Shown here in pieces: positions 1-8,597 of a stretch of DNA of 64,000 nt (its first letter is position 1; every line of letters starts with the position of its first letter). The notes beneath the pieces were generated by a model. It was not told the DNA's origin. It made no database searches and saw only the letters and a list, made by a program, of their open reading frames with translations. Source of the DNA: Mammaliicoccus vitulinus (GTDB lineage: Bacteria; Bacillota; Bacilli; Staphylococcales; Staphylococcaceae); assembly GCF_029024305.1 (NCBI RefSeq), contig NZ_CP118974.1, forward strand, positions 1,364,001 through 1,428,000, written 5' to 3'. The position numbers and the translations under genes are program-made.

Positions 1-46
1 AATTCTACAAAGCAAAGTAATCGAAGAAGCTTTAAAACATAATTAG
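1..46 (+). CDS. odhA: 3' end of 2-oxoglutarate dehydrogenase E1 (partial)
   Basis: The second reading frame is open from the window edge and ends at TAG 44-46, giving the tail QSKVIEEALKHN. It stops 13 bases before odhB, which has its own ribosome binding site (AGGGGG). The E1 subunit gene normally lies directly upstream of odhB, so the identity rests mainly on position; only 14 codons are visible. Confidence 0.6.
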   Translation, partial: ILQSKVIEEALKHN

Positions 47-59
47 GGGGAAATGAATA

Positions 60-1325
60 ATGTCAGAGGTAAAAGTACCAGAATTAGCAGAATCAATTAC
101 AGAAGGAACAATTGCAGAGTGGCTTAAATCTGTTGGTGATCAAGTTGAAAAAGGTGAAAACATCGTTGAACTTGAAACTGACAAAGTGAATGTTGAAGTC
201 ATTTCTGAAGTTTCAGGTGTCCTATCTGAAATAAAAGCTGAAGAAGGCGAAACTGTTGAAGTAGGGTCTGTAATTGCAGTAGTTTCAGATGGTGAATCAC
301 AATCAACATCTAATGACTCTAAAGAAACTGAAAAACAAGAAGAACCACCAAAAGAAGATGCTGCTAAAACAGTAGCGCCATCTCCTAAACAAGAAGAAAA
401 AGAAGAGTCAGAAGCTTCATCAAACGAGAGAGTACAAGCTACACCTTCTGCACGTAAATTAGCGCGTGAGAAAGGTATAGACTTAAGTAAAGTTAAGACT
501 CAAGCCGGTGATGTTATTAGACCTGAAGATGTTGAAAATGCAGCTAAACCAGCACAACAACCAGCTAAACCAGCTCAGCAAAGTCAACCAGCACAAGCTA
601 AATCAAATGACAATCCTTCTAAACCTGTTGTACGCGAAAAATTATCACGTAGACGTCAAACGATTGCTAAAAAATTATTAGAAGTATCTAATAATACAGC
701 TATGTTAACAACATTTAACGAAGTAGATATGACAAATGTTATGGAATTACGTAAACGTAAAAAAGACAAATTCCAAGAAGATCATAATGGTACACGTTTA
801 GGTTTCATGTCATTCTTCACTAAAGCATCAGTAGCTGCTTTGAAAAAATATCCAGACGTAAATGCTGAAATAGACGGTACTGACTTAATCTTAAAACAAT
901 TCTATGATATCGGTGTCGCTGTTTCTACAGAAGAAGGTTTAGTTGTTCCTATCGTTAGAGATTGTGACAAGAAAAACTTCGCTGAAATCGAACAAGACAT
1001 TGTAGATTTAGCAGTTAAAGCTAAAGATAAAAAATTAGGATTAGACGATATGATGGGCGGATCATTCACAATCACTAATGGTGGTGTATTCGGATCATTA
1101 ATGTCGACTCCAATTATGAACGGTACACAAGCTGCAATTCTTGGTATGCACTCAATCGTAACAAGACCTGTTGCAATCGATAAAGAACGCATGGAAAATA
1201 GACCTATGATGTATCTTGCATTAAGCTATGACCATAGAATTATCGATGGTAAACAAGCAGTAGGATTCTTAAAAACAATTAAAGAATTAATCGAGAACCC
1301 AGAAGACTTATTATTAGAAAGTTAA
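60..1325 (+). CDS. odhB: Dihydrolipoyllysine succinyltransferase (E2 of 2-oxoglutarate dehydrogenase)
   Basis: This is the E2 core enzyme that passes the succinyl group to CoA in the TCA cycle. The 421-residue protein shows an N-terminal lipoyl domain with the lipoylated lysine in ETDKV (Lys42). A Glu/Pro/Ala/Gln-rich linker follows, then an E1/E3-binding domain starting near residue 128 ([12 protein letters not shown]), a second Pro/Ala/Gln linker and the catalytic acyltransferase domain. The active-site histidine is in SYDHRIIDG near residue 391. Length and domain order match the family. ATG 60 follows AGGGGG at a normal distance, and the gene is probably co-transcribed with odhA. It ends at the hairpin at 1366-1408. 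Confidence 0.97.
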   Translation: MSEVKVPELAESITEGTIAEWLKSVGDQVEKGENIVELETDKVNVEVISEVSGVLSEIKAEEGETVEVGSVIAVVSDGESQSTSNDSKETEKQEEPPKEDAAKTVAPSPKQEEKEESEASSNERVQATPSARKLAREKGIDLSKVKTQAGDVIRPEDVENAAKPAQQPAKPAQQSQPAQAKSNDNPSKPVVREKLSRRRQTIAKKLLEVSNNTAMLTTFNEVDMTNVMELRKRKKDKFQEDHNGTRLGFMSFFTKASVAALKKYPDVNAEIDGTDLILKQFYDIGVAVSTEEGLVVPIVRDCDKKNFAEIEQDIVDLAVKAKDKKLGLDDMMGGSFTITNGGVFGSLMSTPIMNGTQAAILGMHSIVTRPVAIDKERMENRPMMYLALSYDHRIIDGKQAVGFLKTIKELIENPEDLLLES

Positions 1326-1365
1326 TTTTAAAAGATGCTGAGACATTAACATCTTAGATTAATAT

Positions 1366-1408
1366 AAAAAAGCGTAAATTCTTATTTCGAAGAATTTGCG
1401 CTTTTTTT
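1366..1408 (+). terminator. Rho-independent terminator after odhB
   Basis: A 15-bp near-perfect stem (AAAGCGTAAATTCTT with AAGAATTTGCGCTTT) with a six-base loop is followed by a run of T. The same hairpin, with flanking sequence, follows lysA on the other strand at 11972-12015, so it is the first module of a repeated intergenic element. Confidence 0.9.
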
Positions 1409-1465
1409 AGTTTATCTGCTGAGTCTTCGTGCGTTTTACCTAGTATTTACTTGGATTACCCCTGA

Positions 1466-1747
1466 TGAATTTATCAAGTCAGGCTTCACATGATAAATAG
1501 AGACCGTGATATTATCAAGTCATGGTCCACATGATAAATAGAGTCGTTGAATTTATCATGTCAGGTTCCACATGATAAATAGAGCCCGTGAATTTATCAA
1601 GTCAGACTCCACATGATAAATAGAGCCTTTGAATTTATCAAGTCAGGCTCCACATGATAAATAGAGCCGTTGAATTTATCATGTCAGGCTTCACATGATA
1701 AATAGAGTCGTTGAATTTATCATGTCAGGGCTCCACATGATAAATAG
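1466..1747 (+). repeat. Seven-copy 41-bp tandem repeat
   Basis: Units start at 1466, 1507, 1548, 1589, 1630, 1671 and 1712. Each reads roughly TGAATTTATCA-AGTCAGG-CTCCACA-TGATAAATAGAG-CCGT. Within every unit TTTATCA and TGATAAA form an inverted repeat around a 14-base loop. Units differ by a few substitutions, and the last has one extra G and a diverged end. A single copy of the same unit lies at 11891-11931 in reverse orientation. No reading frame or known protein site accounts for it. Confidence 0.9.
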
Positions 1748-1771
1748 CAATAAATTTTTATAATATTCCTC

Positions 1772-1867
1772 ACGATTTTGCAAACTGCTGACGCCCGGGG
1801 GAGTAGTATGAGTGAGAGACTACAGGCTCGCACCATACCCCAGGCAAGCATGCACTTTCAAAATCGT
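1772..1867. repeat. 96-bp palindromic intergenic repeat, copy 1
   Basis: Terminal inverted repeats (ACGATTTTG and CAAAATCGT-like ends) enclose a GC-rich core. The core contains CTGACGCCCGGGGG, GAGACTACAGGCTCG, CATACCCC and GCATGCAC. Related copies are at 11779-11874 (reversed), 23379-23474 and 59932-60027. It overlaps the start of an open frame continuous with the next gene, but that extension is non-coding repeat. Confidence 0.85.
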
Positions 1868-1906
1868 AAGATTGTAAAATTAATTCACGCTTATAACTTG
1901 ATTGAT

Positions 1907-1936
1907 TTGTCATTGTTTCAACTTATTTGTTATAAT
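1907..1936 (+). promoter_or_regulatory. Sigma-A type promoter of the VOC gene
   Basis: TTGTCA (1907-1912) and a consensus TATAAT (1931-1936) are separated by 18 bases. They lie just after the palindromic repeat and about 33 bases before the start codon of the VOC gene. Confidence 0.7.
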
Positions 1937-1969
1937 TTATTAGACTTCATATATGGGAGAGAGATATTC

Positions 1970-2785
1970 ATGAATGGACTTAGAAGTGTGACATTATGGA
2001 CTTATGATTTAAAGGAAACAGAATCATTTTATAAAAATATTTTAGGGCTTAATACTTTGATGAACCATGATACGAATATCTTACATATCGGGGATGCAAA
2101 TATTGCCCCTGGTACGAGACTTATTTTCAAACAATATCAAGGTGATCAAGAAAAGATAGATTCTCATTTTCATGGTATTGCATTACGTGTACCGACTGAC
2201 TTAGCATTGTATGAATACAAACAACAATTTGATAAGCATGAAGTGGCATATGAATCTGTTCAGCAACTTAACGGTAAGAATCTATTTAAGTTTCATGATA
2301 ATAATGGTCATGCTTTCCATATTATCTCTGATGAACTAAATTCTGGTGTGCCACTTGGTACTGCTTATGACGATGGTCCAATTAGTCCTATTCATCAAAT
2401 TCAAGGAATAGGGCCAGTTATGATTAAATCACCTGAAACACAAGCTACAGGCTCACTTTTAAAGAATATTTTTGAGTTGCAATTATTTGCAGAATACAAG
2501 ACAATAGATGATGAGTCGGCTTTAGTCTTTAAAGTAGGTGCAGGTGGAAATGGTGGAGAATTACATTTAATAGATTATCCAAAAGCTATTGTATCTTTAA
2601 ATCCACCTATTGAAAGAGTAGCAATCTCAATCGATGATATTGAACATTTTGAAAATATCGTAAATCACGTGAAAGAAATAGAAATGGAACATCATATTAT
2701 TCAACATGAAGCAGGTTTAATTTCATTATTTATCCGTGATTTAACAGGTATTATTATTACAATTACTTTTGATACAGTGAACTAA
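1970..2785 (+). CDS. VOC (glyoxalase/ring-cleavage dioxygenase) superfamily protein
   Basis: The 271-residue protein consists of two vicinal-oxygen-chelate halves. The first starts LRSVTLWTYDLKETESFYKNILGL, shown here as positions 3-26, and the second repeats the fold from about residue 145. It resembles the MhqO/PcpA-like dioxygenases, which are usually somewhat longer (about 310 residues). Substrate and metal cannot be told from sequence. The open frame runs back to 1778, but ATG 1970 is the start: it follows GGGAGAGA and lies downstream of a good promoter, while the upstream part is intergenic repeat. The DUF6501 gene follows after 15 bases. Confidence 0.8.
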   Translation: MNGLRSVTLWTYDLKETESFYKNILGLNTLMNHDTNILHIGDANIAPGTRLIFKQYQGDQEKIDSHFHGIALRVPTDLALYEYKQQFDKHEVAYESVQQLNGKNLFKFHDNNGHAFHIISDELNSGVPLGTAYDDGPISPIHQIQGIGPVMIKSPETQATGSLLKNIFELQLFAEYKTIDDESALVFKVGAGGNGGELHLIDYPKAIVSLNPPIERVAISIDDIEHFENIVNHVKEIEMEHHIIQHEAGLISLFIRDLTGIIITITFDTVN

Positions 2786-2800
2786 AGGAGCGTTTTATTT

Positions 2801-3004
2801 ATGTTACATGAAACTTGGAAAGACAATCACGTTATTAAAAATGTCGAAGTTACACATACGGATGCAGAAAAATTCAAAGTATCTGATATGTTAACAGTAG
2901 GGAAAGTATACGAAGTAGTGAATGAAACTGAAGAGTATTATCAAATTATTGATAATTCTGGACATGTGGGCGGATACTACAAAACATACTTTAAAGAAGT
3001 TTAA
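2801..3004 (+). CDS. DUF6501 family small protein
   Basis: This is a 67-residue acidic protein with the pattern HETWKDN, then THTDAEKF, GKVYEVVNETEEYY and DNSGHVGGYYKTYF. It matches the small DUF6501 family conserved in Bacillus and Staphylococcus; function is unknown. ATG 2801 has AAAGGAG at 2784-2790 overlapping the stop of the VOC gene, so the two are almost certainly co-transcribed. A terminator follows at once. Confidence 0.8.
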   Translation: MLHETWKDNHVIKNVEVTHTDAEKFKVSDMLTVGKVYEVVNETEEYYQIIDNSGHVGGYYKTYFKEV

Positions 3005-3025
3005 CGTGAAAAAACATTAAAAATT

Positions 3026-3066
3026 AGAGAAAAGCTCTATATTAATTATAGAACTTTTCTCTTTTT
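3026..3066 (+). terminator. Terminator after the DUF6501 gene
   Basis: AGAGAAAAG-CTCTATA pairs with TATAGAA-CTTTTCTCT across a short loop and is followed by a T run. It separates the VOC/DUF6501 unit from the MoxR/VWA pair. Confidence 0.75.
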
Positions 3067-3099
3067 AGGTTTATTAATTGTGAATTAAAGGAGAACATT

Positions 3100-3897
3100 A
3101 TGGCAAATTTCAATAAATATATGAATAATGATGAAACAATATACGACGATGCATTATCCATGATAAAACTTAATAAAAATATACTTTTAAAAGGACCAAC
3201 TGGTTCAGGTAAGACTAAATTAGCAGAAACACTCGCACTTGATTTAAATAAACCTATGCATTCGGTAAACTGTTCAGTAGATTTAGATGCTGAAAGTTTA
3301 TTAGGCTTTAAAACTATAGAAACTAATGAACAAGGTCATCAAGAAATCGTCTTTATCGATGGTCCCGTTATTAAAGCTATGAAAAATGGTGACATATTAT
3401 ATATTGATGAAATTAATATGGCAAAACCTGAAACTTTACCTATTTTAAATGGTGTTTTGGACTTCAGAAGAGCATTGACTAATCCTTTTACTGGGGAAGT
3501 TGTGCAAGCTAAAGAAGGTTTCTCAGTTATAGCAGCTATTAACGTTGGTTATATCGGTACGTTACCAATGAACGAAGCGCTAAAAAATAGATTTGTCGTT
3601 CTAGATATTGATTATATAGATGGCGAAACGTTAAAAATGATTATAAAAGAACAAAGTCAATTAAAAGATGACGAAATAATTGATTCAATCATTCAATTTA
3701 ATAAAGATTTACGCATCATGTCTAGCCAAGGACAAATTTCTGAAGAATCAGCAAGTATTAGAGCTTTAATTGACCTTGCCGACTTAACTACAGTTATACC
3801 TGTTAGACGTGCAATTAAACGCGCAATTATCGACAAAATAGACGATGAAAGAGAACAACAAGCCATACAAAATGCGATTGAATTAATTTTCGAGTAA
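3100..3897 (+). CDS. MoxR-type AAA+ ATPase
   Basis: The 265-residue AAA+ ATPase has Walker A GPTGSGKT (residues 32-39), Walker B ILYIDEIN near residue 100 and a sensor-type AAINVGYIG segment. It belongs to the MoxR/CbbQ/NorQ group, whose members work with a VWA protein to remodel or insert metal or cofactors into client enzymes. RBS AAAGGAG is at 3087-3093. The VWA gene starts 10 bases after its stop, which supports a working pair. The client is not evident: no obvious metalloenzyme is in the unit. Confidence 0.88.
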   Translation: MANFNKYMNNDETIYDDALSMIKLNKNILLKGPTGSGKTKLAETLALDLNKPMHSVNCSVDLDAESLLGFKTIETNEQGHQEIVFIDGPVIKAMKNGDILYIDEINMAKPETLPILNGVLDFRRALTNPFTGEVVQAKEGFSVIAAINVGYIGTLPMNEALKNRFVVLDIDYIDGETLKMIIKEQSQLKDDEIIDSIIQFNKDLRIMSSQGQISEESASIRALIDLADLTTVIPVRRAIKRAIIDKIDDEREQQAIQNAIELIFE

Positions 3898-3907
3898 GGA
3901 GCATAAC

Positions 3908-5794
3908 ATGAGTGATCGTTTTATATTATTTAATGATGAACAAATCGATGCACAACAAATTATGATGTTAACAGATCTAGCAAAATTATTACTTGAAGAT
4001 CCTAACGTTAAAGTCTCGTTTCAAAAATTCCAACATTATGACCCTATACAAAATACTTGTAATGTCAGTTTCAATTGGTTGCATCGTCCTGAACATATAA
4101 CAAGAGCAGGACTAAAATCTGACATTATGTTAGATACAATCGGATTTAAGCACATTGATCCTTCAATTTACAAAGAAGTATTAGATGAGTCATTTGAACA
4201 TATGAACTTTTTCAAACAATTATTTATGCTCATTGAAGAATATAGACTATCTCATATCATCATAAATAAAAGACCCGTAACGAAAAAATTATTTAAGCAT
4301 AGATTAAATGTGAAAATTAAACAAAACAATAGTCAAATCCATGTATATCAAACTAAAACAACTTATACTGATTTACTATTTTTAGCCATTGAACACGCTA
4401 TTTTAAATGAGAACTTTATAAATAACATTACAATACATGAAGATTTTGATGATGTGCTCGTACAAGTCTTCAATAGATTAACTCAAATTTTCAATTTACA
4501 AACTTCAGAAGATAGTTATGATTTAGCCGTTAGTATTATGATTTTAGTGGACTATTTATTAAAAGAAGATATGTTAAATCAGTATTATCATATACCTGAA
4601 CGTATTTATCGATCATATGAAGAAGAGTGGACATTAGAAGATTTAAAAAGACAAGATGCTGCTCAAACAGATCAAAGTAATGAACAAGAACATGACCAAG
4701 AAGATGTTACGACTGAAGACGCTGAAACAAAAACAGCTGACAGTAAAGCTGATAGTGATTCATATTTAGAGATGGAATTACATGAAGGTGAAAATAGTGA
4801 TGTCCTTTCAGATAATGAACGTGAAGGTGATTCATCAGATGATATGACCGACATGATGGAGAAAAAAGGTAAAGGTTCTAACGACACGATAGATGATGAA
4901 GAAGGTGGGGCTCAAGGTTTAAACAATCCTTACAATTTTAAGGGCGTAAACCAAAATGTGTCACTGTCATTCAACAAACCTGAAATTACACCAGACGATG
5001 TGGTTGCATATAAAGAGGCTGTCGATAGTGTTCAGTTTGAAATTAAAGATTTAACGAGCATTATTCAAAAATCTATGAATCATCAATATAGTGATATTAG
5101 AGAGAATTTAACTAAAGGTAGACTTCAAAAGAACTTATTAAACTGGTTTATCGATGATCAATACAAATTATTCTTTAAAAAAGATGCGTTTAGTAGAAAA
5201 CTAGATGCAACATTCACTTTATTAGTTGATGCGTCAGCAAGCATGCACGATAAAATGGAGGAAACTAAAAAGGGTGTCGTATTGTTCCATGAAACGCTTA
5301 AAAATCTTGATATTAAACATGAAATATTAGGTTTTAGCGAAGATGCATTTGAAGCTGATAAATTAAATCAACCAAATACGATAGACGAACTGATTTTGTA
5401 TAATGAATCTACACTTAAACAAAATGACGCGAGAATTATGACGCTTGAACCTCAAGATGACAATCGTGATGGCGTAGCTTTAAGAGTTGCTACACAGCAC
5501 TTGCTACAAAGATCCGAGTCACAAAAATTCTTGATTGTGTTCTCTGATGGTGAACCATCAGCATTTGATTATGCAGAAGATGGTATTATTGATACACATG
5601 AAGCTGTAATTGAAGCTGATAAACAAGGCGTATATGTCTTTAATGTCTTTCTTAATCAAGATGTAATTGATGAAAGTACGAAAAGAACCGTTCATAATAT
5701 TTACGGTAAACAAAGCTTGTTTGTAGAAGGTGTTGAAAACTTACCATACCAGCTTGCTCCTTTACTTAAAAAATTATTATTACAATCTATATAA
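3908..5794 (+). CDS. VWA-domain protein, CobT/MoxR-partner type
   Basis: This 628-residue protein has an N-terminal helical part and a strongly acidic low-complexity stretch around residues 238-331, rich in Asp, Glu and Ser. A C-terminal von Willebrand A domain follows, with a MIDAS motif DASAS near residue 441 and FSDGEPSAF near 548. This architecture is that of CobT-like or NorD-like partners of MoxR ATPases. The gene starts 10 bases after the ATPase gene with its own RBS (AAGGAG). The pair is conserved near odhAB in staphylococci as I recall, but its substrate is not established. Confidence 0.87.
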   Translation: MSDRFILFNDEQIDAQQIMMLTDLAKLLLEDPNVKVSFQKFQHYDPIQNTCNVSFNWLHRPEHITRAGLKSDIMLDTIGFKHIDPSIYKEVLDESFEHMNFFKQLFMLIEEYRLSHIIINKRPVTKKLFKHRLNVKIKQNNSQIHVYQTKTTYTDLLFLAIEHAILNENFINNITIHEDFDDVLVQVFNRLTQIFNLQTSEDSYDLAVSIMILVDYLLKEDMLNQYYHIPERIYRSYEEEWTLEDLKRQDAAQTDQSNEQEHDQEDVTTEDAETKTADSKADSDSYLEMELHEGENSDVLSDNEREGDSSDDMTDMMEKKGKGSNDTIDDEEGGAQGLNNPYNFKGVNQNVSLSFNKPEITPDDVVAYKEAVDSVQFEIKDLTSIIQKSMNHQYSDIRENLTKGRLQKNLLNWFIDDQYKLFFKKDAFSRKLDATFTLLVDASASMHDKMEETKKGVVLFHETLKNLDIKHEILGFSEDAFEADKLNQPNTIDELILYNESTLKQNDARIMTLEPQDDNRDGVALRVATQHLLQRSESQKFLIVFSDGEPSAFDYAEDGIIDTHEAVIEADKQGVYVFNVFLNQDVIDESTKRTVHNIYGKQSLFVEGVENLPYQLAPLLKKLLLQSI

Positions 5795-5909
5795 TTAAAT
5801 TTGAAAATTTTTACATTCTTTTTTTAAATTTTCAGAAATTTCATATGGACGAAAACTATCTCCAATGATAAAATATAAATTATTGTATGACCTAAAAGGA
5901 GTAAAATAT

Positions 5910-7247
5910 ATGAACAAGAATATTTTTGTAGTTGGATTTATGTTATTTGCGATATTCTTTGGGGCAGGGAATTTAATTTTCCCACCAGCACTTGGATTAT
6001 CGAGTGGCCATTTCTTCTGGCCAGCTATATTTGGATTTGTCATTACGGGAATCGGTTTACCATTAGTTGGTGTAATTGCTGGTTCAATTGAAGAAAAGGG
6101 ATATAGAGTATCATTAGGGAAAATACATCCTGTATTTGCAATTGTATTATTAGTGGCCATTTCTTTAACAATCGGACCGCTATTTGCAATACCACGTACT
6201 GCAGCAACTTCATTCGAGATGGGAATTACGCCAATATTTGAAACAACAAGTTCAATGGCTTTATTTATTTTCTCACTGATTTACTTTGTAATCGTATTTT
6301 ACTTAAGTTTTAACTCAAGTAAAATGGTCGATAAAGTTGGCGCGATTTTAACGCCATTATTGTTAATTTCAATTACTGCTTTGATCATCAAAGCGTTCTT
6401 CACTTTAGGAGGACAACCAGCTGGAGCAGGGGATCTTGAGGTTTATAGCAGTGGTGGAACAAGCTTTGGTAAAGGTTTTGTAGAAGGTTACTTAACGATG
6501 GATGCCATTGCTGCCATTGCATTCTCAATGATTGTAATCACTGCAATTAAGAGTAAAGGCGTTACGAAAGAAACTGGTTTATTTAAACAAACTATTTTAG
6601 CTGGCGTTATTGCAGCTATCGCACTAGGCTTTATTTATGTTTCGTTAGGCTGGATAGGAAATCATATGAATGTTTCAGCTGAAACAATTAAAGAATTAAA
6701 TGATAACGGACAAAATATCGGAACATATTTACTGACAACTGCAGCACATTTAGCATTTGGTGAATTTGGTAAATATTTAATAGGTATTATTGTTGCTTTA
6801 GCTTGTTTAACGACAGCTACAGGCTTAATCGTATCAGTAAGTGAATTCTTCCATGAATTAATACCTAAAATTTCATACAAATGGTTTGTGGCAATCTTCA
6901 CTATAATTAGTTTTATACTTTCAAATCAAGGTTTAACAACAGTGATTAAAGGTTCACTACCTGTATTACTCGTATTATATCCAATTGCGATTACATCGGT
7001 ATTATTAATCTTATTAGCTAAATATGTTAATACACCACCAATTGCACAGCAGTTGTCTGTAGCATTTGTTACCATCATTTCATTTATATCAGTATTTAAT
7101 CATACAGGATGGGCAACAATTGGTTTTATTAATAAATTACCGTTAGCACCATATCAAATGGAATGGATTCCATTTGCAATCGTTGGATTTATTATTGGCT
7201 TTATTATAGGTAAAGTTAAAAACCAACCACCAATTGAATATAGTTAA
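5910..7247 (+). CDS. brnQ: Branched-chain amino acid:cation symporter
   Basis: This 445-residue integral membrane protein of the LIVCS family begins MNKNIFVVGFMLFAIFFGAG and has about twelve hydrophobic segments. The early GAGNLIFPP motif is typical of BrnQ. It would import Leu, Ile and Val with a cation. The open frame extends back to 5865, but ATG 5910 follows AAAAGGAG (5894-5901) and gives the standard length. Staphylococci often carry several brnQ paralogues, so the exact substrate preference is unknown. Confidence 0.92.
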   Translation: MNKNIFVVGFMLFAIFFGAGNLIFPPALGLSSGHFFWPAIFGFVITGIGLPLVGVIAGSIEEKGYRVSLGKIHPVFAIVLLVAISLTIGPLFAIPRTAATSFEMGITPIFETTSSMALFIFSLIYFVIVFYLSFNSSKMVDKVGAILTPLLLISITALIIKAFFTLGGQPAGAGDLEVYSSGGTSFGKGFVEGYLTMDAIAAIAFSMIVITAIKSKGVTKETGLFKQTILAGVIAAIALGFIYVSLGWIGNHMNVSAETIKELNDNGQNIGTYLLTTAAHLAFGEFGKYLIGIIVALACLTTATGLIVSVSEFFHELIPKISYKWFVAIFTIISFILSNQGLTTVIKGSLPVLLVLYPIAITSVLLILLAKYVNTPPIAQQLSVAFVTIISFISVFNHTGWATIGFINKLPLAPYQMEWIPFAIVGFIIGFIIGKVKNQPPIEYS

Positions 7248-7257
7248 ATAAAAGATG

Positions 7258-7294
7258 GAATCTTCAAATTTATTTTGAAGATTCTTCTTTTTTA
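7258..7294 (+). terminator. Terminator after brnQ
   Basis: GAATCTTCAAA pairs with TTTGAAGATTC (11 bp, five-base loop) and is followed by TTCTTTTTT. Confidence 0.88.
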
Positions 7295-7333
7295 TGTCAT
7301 CATAATTATAAATATAGCAAAGGGGATGTTGTT

Positions 7334-8536
7334 ATGTATTTAAATGCATTTATTAATAAAGATGAAACATGGCTTTTATGGGCCATTTTAGTGAGTATTG
7401 CAGCACTCAGCATTTATTTAGAACAAAGGTACGCTTTTGCTTCTAAAATAACCGGTGCCATCATTGCTTTAATTGGTGCTATGATATTATCTAACTTGAA
7501 TATTATTCCAATAGAGTCACCGGTGTACGATCAAGTCTGGAATTATGTTATCCCTTTAGCAATACCATTACTGTTATTTAGATCAAACATATTTAAAATA
7601 TGGAAAGAAAGTAGACGACTGTTATTTATTTTCTTAATCAGTTCTATTGGCACGGTAGTAGGGGTAGCAGTCGCATTTTTATTACTGCATCAATTTATAC
7701 CGGAACTAGATAAAATAGGTGCTATGATGACAGGTAGTTATATTGGAGGCGGTGTAAATTTTGCTGCACTCAGCACTAAATTTCAAACACCTGGAGAACT
7801 CGTGTCAGCTACTGTAGTTGCAGATAATAGTGTCATGGCTTTTTATTTCATCGTACTCATTACATTACCTAACTTAAAATTTATTAAGAAACATTTCAAA
7901 AGACTACATACTGAAAATAATCAATCAGAAGGGAACAACGCTGAAGCATATTGGAAAAGAAATGAAATTAGTTTAAAAGATATTGCTTATTCATTTGCGA
8001 TTGCATTTTCTTTAGTAGCTATAAGTTTTAAAATTTCTGAAACCGTAAACAGCGTCGTACCTAAAAGCAATCCGTTTATGGAAATTTTAGTTAGTATTAT
8101 AGGCGATCAATTTTTATTATTAACAACGTTGACACTGATTATCGTAGCGATATTTAGTCGATTTTTCGAAAATTTAAATGCATCTGATGAGCTCGGTACA
8201 TTTTTAATCTATATTTTCTTCGTTGTAATAGGGGTCCCAGCTTCAATTCCAATCATTATTAAGACGGCACCGTTATTATTTATTTTCGTAGCAATTATAT
8301 TAATCTTCAATTTAGCCATAACACTTTCTTTCGGAAAACTATTTAAATTCAATATTGAAGAAATATTGCTCGCTAGTAATGCCAATGCTGGTGGACCAAC
8401 AACGGCAGCTGCTTTAGCAATTTCTAAAGGTTGGCATAGCCTAGTTGGACCAATATTGATTATCGGCACATTAGGATATGTTATTGGTAACTATGTCGGT
8501 ACAATGATGGGGTATTACTTAAGTCAATTTATGTAG
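7334..8536 (+). CDS. DUF819 family membrane protein
   Basis: The 400-residue protein is highly hydrophobic, with about ten to eleven predicted membrane segments. Glycine-rich conserved patches include MTGSYIGGGVNFAALS (about 137-152) and NANAGGPTTAAALA near the C-terminus. These mark the DUF819 (YjcL-like) family, whose transport function is not established. An RBS-like GGGGATG precedes ATG 7334. It sits alone between two terminators and converges on telA. Confidence 0.85.
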   Translation: MYLNAFINKDETWLLWAILVSIAALSIYLEQRYAFASKITGAIIALIGAMILSNLNIIPIESPVYDQVWNYVIPLAIPLLLFRSNIFKIWKESRRLLFIFLISSIGTVVGVAVAFLLLHQFIPELDKIGAMMTGSYIGGGVNFAALSTKFQTPGELVSATVVADNSVMAFYFIVLITLPNLKFIKKHFKRLHTENNQSEGNNAEAYWKRNEISLKDIAYSFAIAFSLVAISFKISETVNSVVPKSNPFMEILVSIIGDQFLLLTTLTLIIVAIFSRFFENLNASDELGTFLIYIFFVVIGVPASIPIIIKTAPLLFIFVAIILIFNLAITLSFGKLFKFNIEEILLASNANAGGPTTAAALAISKGWHSLVGPILIIGTLGYVIGNYVGTMMGYYLSQFM

Positions 8537-8560
8537 AATATGCATTACTTATAGTTAAAT

Positions 8561-8597
8561 AAAAAATGGAACTTCGATATCGAAGTTCCATTTTTTT
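8561..8597. terminator. Bidirectional terminator between DUF819 gene and telA
   Basis: A perfect 24-base palindrome (8567-8590, centre CGAT/ATCG) has an A run on its left and a T run on its right, so it can terminate both converging genes. The stop codon of telA (8596-8598) lies inside the T run. Confidence 0.9.

Noticed and set aside
1466-1747. CRISPR array
   Set aside because: The units are contiguous near-identical 41-mers without unique spacers, and no cas gene is present.
1778-1969. N-terminal 64-codon extension of the VOC protein
   Set aside because: It translates the palindromic repeat and the promoter; a proper RBS and ATG are at 1970.
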